Shown here piece after piece: positions 6,321 to 9,815 of a DNA stretch of 9,815 nucleotides. The stretch's first letter is position 1. Each line of letters begins with the position of its first letter. The DNA is taken from positions 1-9,815 of the forward strand of contig MGNZ01000127.1 in NCBI GenBank assembly GCA_001795235.1. Reading direction: 5' to 3'. The notes under the pieces are model-generated. The model was not told the DNA's origin, did no database searches, and saw nothing but the letters and a program-made list of their open reading frames with translations. This stretch comes from Chloroflexi bacterium RBG_16_64_32 (GTDB lineage Bacteria; Chloroflexota; Dehalococcoidia; SM23-28-2; RBG-16-64-32). Position numbers and translations under genes: made by a program.

Positions 6321-7108
6321 CCACCCTCCTCGCCGCCGCCATCGGCCTCCTCCTGGGCCACACCCTTGACCTCATCTTCGACCGCCTGTACACGGACCGG
6401 CCGCTGGGCGGCCCGGCTTTCCGCTGTCCCCATTGCCGCCATCGCCCGCGCCCGCTGGACCTGATACCGGTGATCGGCGCGCTCTGGAGCCGCCCGGGCG
6501 GGCGCCCGTCTGTCTCCGGAGGCGACTCGCCTGGGCGAGGGCGGGGCCGCTGCCCGGACTGCGGCCGCTGGCTGCCCCTGCGCGCCTTCCTGCTCGCCCC
6601 CGGCGCCGCCGCCCTCTTCGCCGTCGCCGCGCTCGTCTTCGATGGCTTCGGCCCCGCCCTCCTGGCAGGCCTCTTCGCCACCACCTTCCTGGTCCTTACC
6701 CTCACCGACCTGGAGCGCCGCCTCATTCCCAACCGGGTCGTCTACCCGTCGATCCTGCTGGCCGCCGCCCTCTCCTGGACCTGGCCCGATACCTCGGTGG
6801 CGCAGGTCTTCGGCGGCGGGGCCGCCGCCCTTGTCCTCACCTCCGTCATGTTCGTCGCCGGCCGTGGATCCTTCGGCTTCGGCGACGTCAAGATGTCGGT
6901 CCTCATGGGCCTGGTGGTCGGCCTCCCGTCCGTCATCGTCGGAATGTTCATGGCCGCCTTCGCAGCCGGCGGCTTCGTCCTCCCCCTGGTCCTCCTCCGC
7001 GTTCTCCACCGGCGCGACTACATCGCCTACGGCCCGTTCATCGCCATCGGCGCCGTCATCGCCCTGTTCTGGGGCGAGCCCGTCTGGGACTGGTACGTTG
7101 ACCGCTAG
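6317..7108 (+). CDS. pilD: Prepilin peptidase (A24 aspartic protease) with Cys-rich N-terminal domain
   Basis: 263-residue multi-pass membrane protein. The two catalytic aspartates of family A24 are present: Asp131 in LTLTDLERRLIPN and Asp190 in the GFGD motif (187-190, followed by VKMSVLMGLVVG). Before them lies an N-terminal domain with two zinc-type pairs, CPHC (37-40) and CPDC (79-82), as in full-length PilD enzymes that both cleave prepilins and N-methylate them. TadV/CpaA enzymes of many Tad loci are shorter and lack this part. The 38 residues between the pairs are longer than in classical PilD and include a Gly/Arg-rich stretch. The start is TTG at 6317: an in-frame stop lies at 6281 and no ATG or GTG start lies between. 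It probably matures Flp and TadE. Codon use is strongly C-ending, unlike the next three genes. Confidence 0.92.
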   Translation: MTTLLAAAIGLLLGHTLDLIFDRLYTDRPLGGPAFRCPHCRHRPRPLDLIPVIGALWSRPGGRPSVSGGDSPGRGRGRCPDCGRWLPLRAFLLAPGAAALFAVAALVFDGFGPALLAGLFATTFLVLTLTDLERRLIPNRVVYPSILLAAALSWTWPDTSVAQVFGGGAAALVLTSVMFVAGRGSFGFGDVKMSVLMGLVVGLPSVIVGMFMAAFAAGGFVLPLVLLRVLHRRDYIAYGPFIAIGAVIALFWGEPVWDWYVDR

Positions 7109-7157
7109 CCGTGCCAGGGCCGCAGCTTGAAGGCTTCGGCATCGATGCGGATTGACG

Positions 7158-7179
7158 CCACACCGACGCGTCGGGGTGG
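7158..7179. promoter_or_regulatory. 22-bp near-perfect palindrome between peptidase and DUF488 module
   Basis: CCACACCGACG (7158-7168) and CGTCGGGGTGG (7169-7179) are complementary except for one position, with no spacer. It lies 50 bases after the peptidase stop and 53 bases before the -35 box at 7232. As a transcript hairpin it would be GC-rich but lacks a T-run afterwards, so it is a weak terminator at best. An operator for the downstream promoter is possible. Confidence 0.35.
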
Positions 7180-7231
7180 TCCTATCCAGCAAAAGCACGA
7201 ACCGCGAGACGCTACCCAGCGCTAACCGTTC

Positions 7232-7260
7232 TTGACACTGCTGGCGTGAGAGGCAATGAT
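7232..7260 (+). promoter_or_regulatory. Sigma70-type promoter for the DUF488-DuOB module
   Basis: A perfect -35 TTGACA (7232-7237) is followed after exactly 17 bases by AATGAT (7255-7260), four of six matches to the -10 consensus. Transcription would begin near 7267. The ATG at 7256 lies within the -10 box, so it cannot be the start codon of a message from this promoter; this decides for the ATG at 7313. It is the clearest promoter in the window. Confidence 0.6.
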
Positions 7261-7312
7261 ACCCGCGTGCCCGCCCACAAGGCGCCACCGCCGGGCGACA
7301 GGGAAAAGAGCG

Positions 7313-7684
7313 ATGAGAGTTCAGGCTGCCAACGTCCGCACCAAGAGCGTCTACGAGCCAGCCGACCCAACTGACGGAAGAAGGGTGCTCACAACCCAGT
7401 ACTGGGCGCGGGGCATTCCTCGGACGGCCGTAGACGAATACGTCAGGAAACTCGGCCCATCGCGGGAGCTACTCCACGCCTTCAAGCGAGCTGAAATTGA
7501 CTGGGCTGCCTACAAGATCTTCTATCTCGAGGAGATGCAGAACGAAGAGGCCAAGAGCGAAATCCGTCGCTTGGCGCAGGTGGCCCAAGACGAGACAATC
7601 ACCCTGATGTGCGTATGCAAAGATGAAAGCATCTGCCACAGAACCCTGCTTCGAGACCTGATTCTCGCCGCGAAGACACCATGA
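7313..7684 (+). CDS. DUF488-family protein (YeaO-like) 1
   Basis: 123 residues from the ATG at 7313, preceded by a modest GGGAAAAGAG. A longer in-frame start at 7256 is rejected because it falls in the predicted -10 box. The sequence follows the YeaO-like branch of DUF488: VYEPADPTDGRRVL (13-26), YWARGIP (30-36), LGPSRELL (47-54) and YLEEM (71-75). It ends with CVCKDESICHRTLL (100-113), the Cys...Cys-His-Arg motif seen in the main DUF488 branch. DUF488 proteins are Rossmannoid domains of the rhodanese/phosphatase superfamily without an established biochemical activity. Cys100/Cys102 and Cys108-His109-Arg110 are candidate active-site or metal-binding residues (inference). The gene overlaps the next by ATGA, so the two are probably coupled and may act as a pair. 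Confidence 0.82.
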   Translation: MRVQAANVRTKSVYEPADPTDGRRVLTTQYWARGIPRTAVDEYVRKLGPSRELLHAFKRAEIDWAAYKIFYLEEMQNEEAKSEIRRLAQVAQDETITLMCVCKDESICHRTLLRDLILAAKTP

Positions 7685-8190
7685 TTCTGCACACAATCGG
7701 TCACAGCAACCTGTCCATGCCTGAGCTACTCAAAGCGCTAAGCGATCATGGCGTTTTCTGCGTCGTTGACGTCCGCTCCTCACCCCACAGCTACCGTTTC
7801 CCTCACTTTGATCGGCCAGAGCTGGCGGCCGCCCTGGAACGCGTTGGGATAAGTTATCGGTACATGGGTGACACGCTCGGCGGCAAACCTGCAACAGGAG
7901 ACGATTCCAGAGGCTGGAAACAAGGAAAGGTCGATCCTCACATCGTCTCGAGCCTAAGTCGGTCTAAGCGGTGGGCGGAGGGGATGGAGGCCCTCAAAAG
8001 GCTTCTACGTGAATGGAACCGCCAGATGCAGTCCGTCTGCCTCCTTTGTAGTGAGGCAGACCCTAACAAATGCCATCGGTCTCTCATCGCGCTGGAACTA
8101 TTGCCACAACTGCCCCATCAAACGCTGCATCACATAACTCCGAAGAAGCAACACTGCAAGGAAGTCAGCTTTCAGAAGACGCTGCTTTAG
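7681..8190 (+). CDS. DUF488-family protein 2
   Basis: 169 residues, starting within the stop codon region of the previous gene (ATGA overlap, 7681-7684). It has the full DUF488 signature: TIGHSN (5-10), DVRSSPHSYRFPHF (30-43), YMGDTLGGKP (61-70), and CLLCSEADPNKCHRS (120-134) with Cys120, Cys123 and the Cys131-His132-Arg133 triad. The C-terminal 20 residues (from about 150) are basic and not conserved in appearance. The family has been predicted, together with RapZ-C and DUF4326, to act on sugars, nucleotides or nucleic-acid ends. That is a comparative-genomics proposal recalled from the literature, not demonstrated for this gene. Two different DUF488 proteins in tandem suggest a heteromeric or two-step enzyme. 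Confidence 0.92.
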   Translation: MILHTIGHSNLSMPELLKALSDHGVFCVVDVRSSPHSYRFPHFDRPELAAALERVGISYRYMGDTLGGKPATGDDSRGWKQGKVDPHIVSSLSRSKRWAEGMEALKRLLREWNRQMQSVCLLCSEADPNKCHRSLIALELLPQLPHQTLHHITPKKQHCKEVSFQKTLL

Positions 8191-8199
8191 AACCCTCAT

Positions 8200-8892
8200 A
8201 TGAAGATAGATGCCATCATCACAGATGTCACCCGTATGCGGGCCCCGAAAGTATGCATCGCCGCCCTGCGTGGAGGCAACAGCATCCGGCTCAACAGTCC
8301 CGCACCCAAGGATCACTGGCTACGGTCGATAGGCGGCCTAACGCCCGGCGATGCTGTCTCTCTCACTTGGAGGGCAGCGCGCCGTTGTCACCGGCCCCAC
8401 TTAGAGGACGGAGACTGGAACCCGGCGCTCTTCACAAAGGTGCATCGACTACCTGATGACGAATTGATCAAACTCCTATCTGCCAATGCCTTCCGCAGCA
8501 TCAAGGACACCTTCGGCAAACCCTGCTTCTATTCGGAGAGCGGTAATGCGGCTTTCACTCCTAGCAAGGGGGCACGATCGCTTGCCTCTGTGATAGTTAG
8601 CTCGGTTAGAGCATATCCGTACGGAGAGGGAGTCCGGGCAGATTTCGTCGACGACAGGCGCGAGTGGACGAGGGTCCCCATTGAGGATCTGGTTATCCGC
8701 GACCACCAGACGAACTGCAGTTCGTGCTCCTCCAGCCTGCCCGCCTTGCTTGCGTCCGAATTCGGAGGTACTCAGGCCGTGCTGAGAGTTGGACTGGCGA
8801 GACCTTTTGAGGCCAAACCTAATGCGGCTGCCTGCTATCTCCAAGTCAATCACGTCTTCTTGATACCGTCGAAACGGGATCACTTCGTGTAG
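8200..8892 (+). CDS. Putative dual-OB-domain (DuOB) protein
   Basis: 230 residues, nine bases after the second DUF488 gene, with only a weak ribosome site, so coupling by reinitiation is likely. I match it from memory to the dual-OB domain family by a series of motifs: RPHLEDGDW (65-73), LIKLLSANAFRSIKDTFGKP (89-108), GARSLASV (124-131), VPIEDLVIRD (159-168), and the C-terminal LRVGLARPF...ACYLQVN (195-216). Two OB folds would fit binding of single-stranded DNA, RNA or an oligonucleotide. No catalytic motif, membrane segment or signal peptide is visible. Its place after two DUF488 enzymes suggests it presents a nucleic-acid substrate to them. The family name should be confirmed by profile search. 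Confidence 0.7.
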   Translation: MKIDAIITDVTRMRAPKVCIAALRGGNSIRLNSPAPKDHWLRSIGGLTPGDAVSLTWRAARRCHRPHLEDGDWNPALFTKVHRLPDDELIKLLSANAFRSIKDTFGKPCFYSESGNAAFTPSKGARSLASVIVSSVRAYPYGEGVRADFVDDRREWTRVPIEDLVIRDHQTNCSSCSSSLPALLASEFGGTQAVLRVGLARPFEAKPNAAACYLQVNHVFLIPSKRDHFV

Positions 8893-8907
8893 CCAAGGAG
8901 CACCCCC

Positions 8908-9815
8908 ATGACCACTGTCGACATCCTCGCCGAAGGGCGGGGCGAATACCTCAAGGTAGACCCCGACGGCTTCCGTGACTGGGTCCGCGAGCACAAGGAC
9001 CGCGCCCTCGTCCCCAAGCTCATGTCCGAGAAGGAGGCCGTGGAGAAGCTCGTCCAGGACGGCGACTACCTCGTGTACGAGTGCAACTACCTTCAGCGCG
9101 GCCCGGCCTCACTCATCCGGGAGGTCATCCGACAGAAGAAGAAGGAGCTGTGGGTGGGCGCAAAGTTCACCTGGGTCGCCGCCGCCCTCCTCGTCGGCGG
9201 CGGCTGCGTCTCCAAGCTCGACGTCGGCTTCTTCCTCTTCGGCCCCACCGTGGAGCAGGCGATCCGCGAGGGCCGCGTCACCGCCTACGAGTACTCCAAC
9301 GTGGTGATGACCAACCGCATCATGGCCGGGGCCATGGGCCTTCCTTTCTTGCCCGTCCGCTCCCTGGGCGGCACCGATAACTTCGCCCACTCCGGCGCCA
9401 AGCTCCTGAAGGACCCTTACACCGGTGAGCCGATCACAATCGTCCCCGCCCTCAATCCGGACGTGGCCCTCATTCACGCCCACCAGGCGGACGTCTTCGG
9501 CAACGCCCGCATCTTCGGCACCGGCATCTCCCACCAGGAGGCGGCAATGGCCTCCAAGAAGGTCATCATCTCCACCGAGGAGATCATCGAGACCGATGAG
9601 ATCCGCCGCGACCCCGCCCGCACCACCATCCCCTACTACGTCGTCGACGCCGTCGTCCACGCCCCCTTTGGCGCCTACCCGGGCGAGATGCAGGGCCGCT
9701 ACGCCTCCGATGTCCCCCACGTCATCGAGGTCGTCGCCTCCACCCTGCGCGGCCTCATCCCCCAGTACCTGGAGAAGTGGGTGTACGGCGTCTCCTCCCA
9801 CGCCGAGATGCTCGA
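8908..9815 (+). CDS. CoA-transferase alpha subunit, GctA-like (3' end beyond window)
   Basis: 302 codons to the window edge, without a stop. The ATG at 8908 has AAGGAG (8895-8900) seven bases upstream, which begins two bases after the stop of the DuOB gene. The protein matches subunit A of heteromeric family I CoA-transferases (glutaconate CoA-transferase GctA and relatives): MGLPFLPVRSLGGTDNF (143-159) and ALNPDVALIHAHQADVFGNA (181-200). In this family the catalytic glutamate is on the beta subunit, so a subunit B gene should follow outside the window. The substrate cannot be told from the alpha subunit alone; glutaconate, steroid-ring-degradation acids and other acyl-CoA acceptors are all known. 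Codon use is extremely C-ending (GCC, CTC, GTC, ATC), in sharp contrast to the three genes before it. At least 302 residues, close to full length for the family. Confidence 0.9.
   Translation, partial: MTTVDILAEGRGEYLKVDPDGFRDWVREHKDRALVPKLMSEKEAVEKLVQDGDYLVYECNYLQRGPASLIREVIRQKKKELWVGAKFTWVAAALLVGGGCVSKLDVGFFLFGPTVEQAIREGRVTAYEYSNVVMTNRIMAGAMGLPFLPVRSLGGTDNFAHSGAKLLKDPYTGEPITIVPALNPDVALIHAHQADVFGNARIFGTGISHQEAAMASKKVIISTEEIIETDEIRRDPARTTIPYYVVDAVVHAPFGAYPGEMQGRYASDVPHVIEVVASTLRGLIPQYLEKWVYGVSSHAEML

Noticed and set aside
6296..7288. 330-codon open frame on the minus strand opposite the prepilin peptidase
   Set aside because: It is an antisense shadow of GC-rich coding DNA: low-complexity Glu/Gly/Asp-rich protein with no motif, while the plus strand has the A24 catalytic motifs.
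7256..7312. Upstream extension of the first DUF488 gene to the ATG at 7256
   Set aside because: The ATG falls in the predicted -10 box, the added residues are Arg/Pro-rich and unlike the family, and the ATG at 7313 gives the normal YeaO-like N-terminus.
8070..8456. 128-codon plus-strand frame across the DUF488-2/DuOB junction
   Set aside because: Out of frame with two well-supported genes; no motif or ribosome site.
9109..9801. 230-codon minus-strand open frame rich in Gly/Asp/Val
   Set aside because: Antisense of the CoA-transferase, which has clear family motifs.
1..9815. CRISPR array, tRNA, rRNA, transposase or integrase
   Set aside because: No spaced direct repeats, cloverleaf or CCA-type ends, or DDE/integrase motifs were seen on either strand.

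Overview
The window holds most of a Tad (Flp-type IVc pilus) biogenesis locus on the minus strand. On the plus strand it holds a prepilin peptidase, a compact three-gene module of uncharacterised proteins, and the start of a CoA-transferase gene. The DNA is GC-rich. Three things point to a single-membrane (monoderm) bacterium, perhaps Chloroflexota: the gene order, the style of the TadE/TadG and CpaE proteins, and the lack of a secretin (rcpA/cpaC) or cpaD next to cpaB. The lineage is an inference by eye, not a search result.

Minus strand, read right to left from about 5900 to 1: flp pilin (5810-5625), tadE pseudopilin (5459-4992), tadG-like (4979-3897), cpaB (3732-2854), cpaE/tadZ (2809-1559), cpaF/tadA (1554-193), and the first 63 codons of tadB, cut by the window edge. 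Gaps are 3 to 44 bp except after flp (165 bp) and after tadG (164 bp). Both larger gaps carry inverted repeats. Together the genes supply the pilin, pseudopilins, periplasm- or wall-side assembly protein, polar-localisation ATPase, motor ATPase and inner-membrane platform.

Plus strand: a structured leader with a possible 30-residue ORF (6228-6320) runs into a full-size prepilin peptidase (6317-7108), the likely processing enzyme for Flp and TadE. The peptidase is divergent from the operon, with about 500 bp between flp and the peptidase start.

Next, behind its own sigma70-like promoter (7232-7260), comes a module of two DUF488-family genes that overlap by ATGA (7313-7684 and 7681-8190). A protein that looks like a dual-OB-domain (DuOB) family member follows (8200-8892). 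Its base composition and codon choice are visibly less C-ending than those of its plus-strand neighbours. DUF488 belongs to the rhodanese/phosphatase superfamily, in a clade predicted (as I recall, without experimental proof) to modify or process nucleic-acid ends in virus-host conflict. This module is the best candidate for an undescribed system here.

The window closes with the alpha subunit of a GctA-like CoA-transferase (8908 to the edge). Its ribosome binding site begins two bases after the DuOB stop codon. No tRNA, rRNA, CRISPR array, transposase or attachment repeat was seen.
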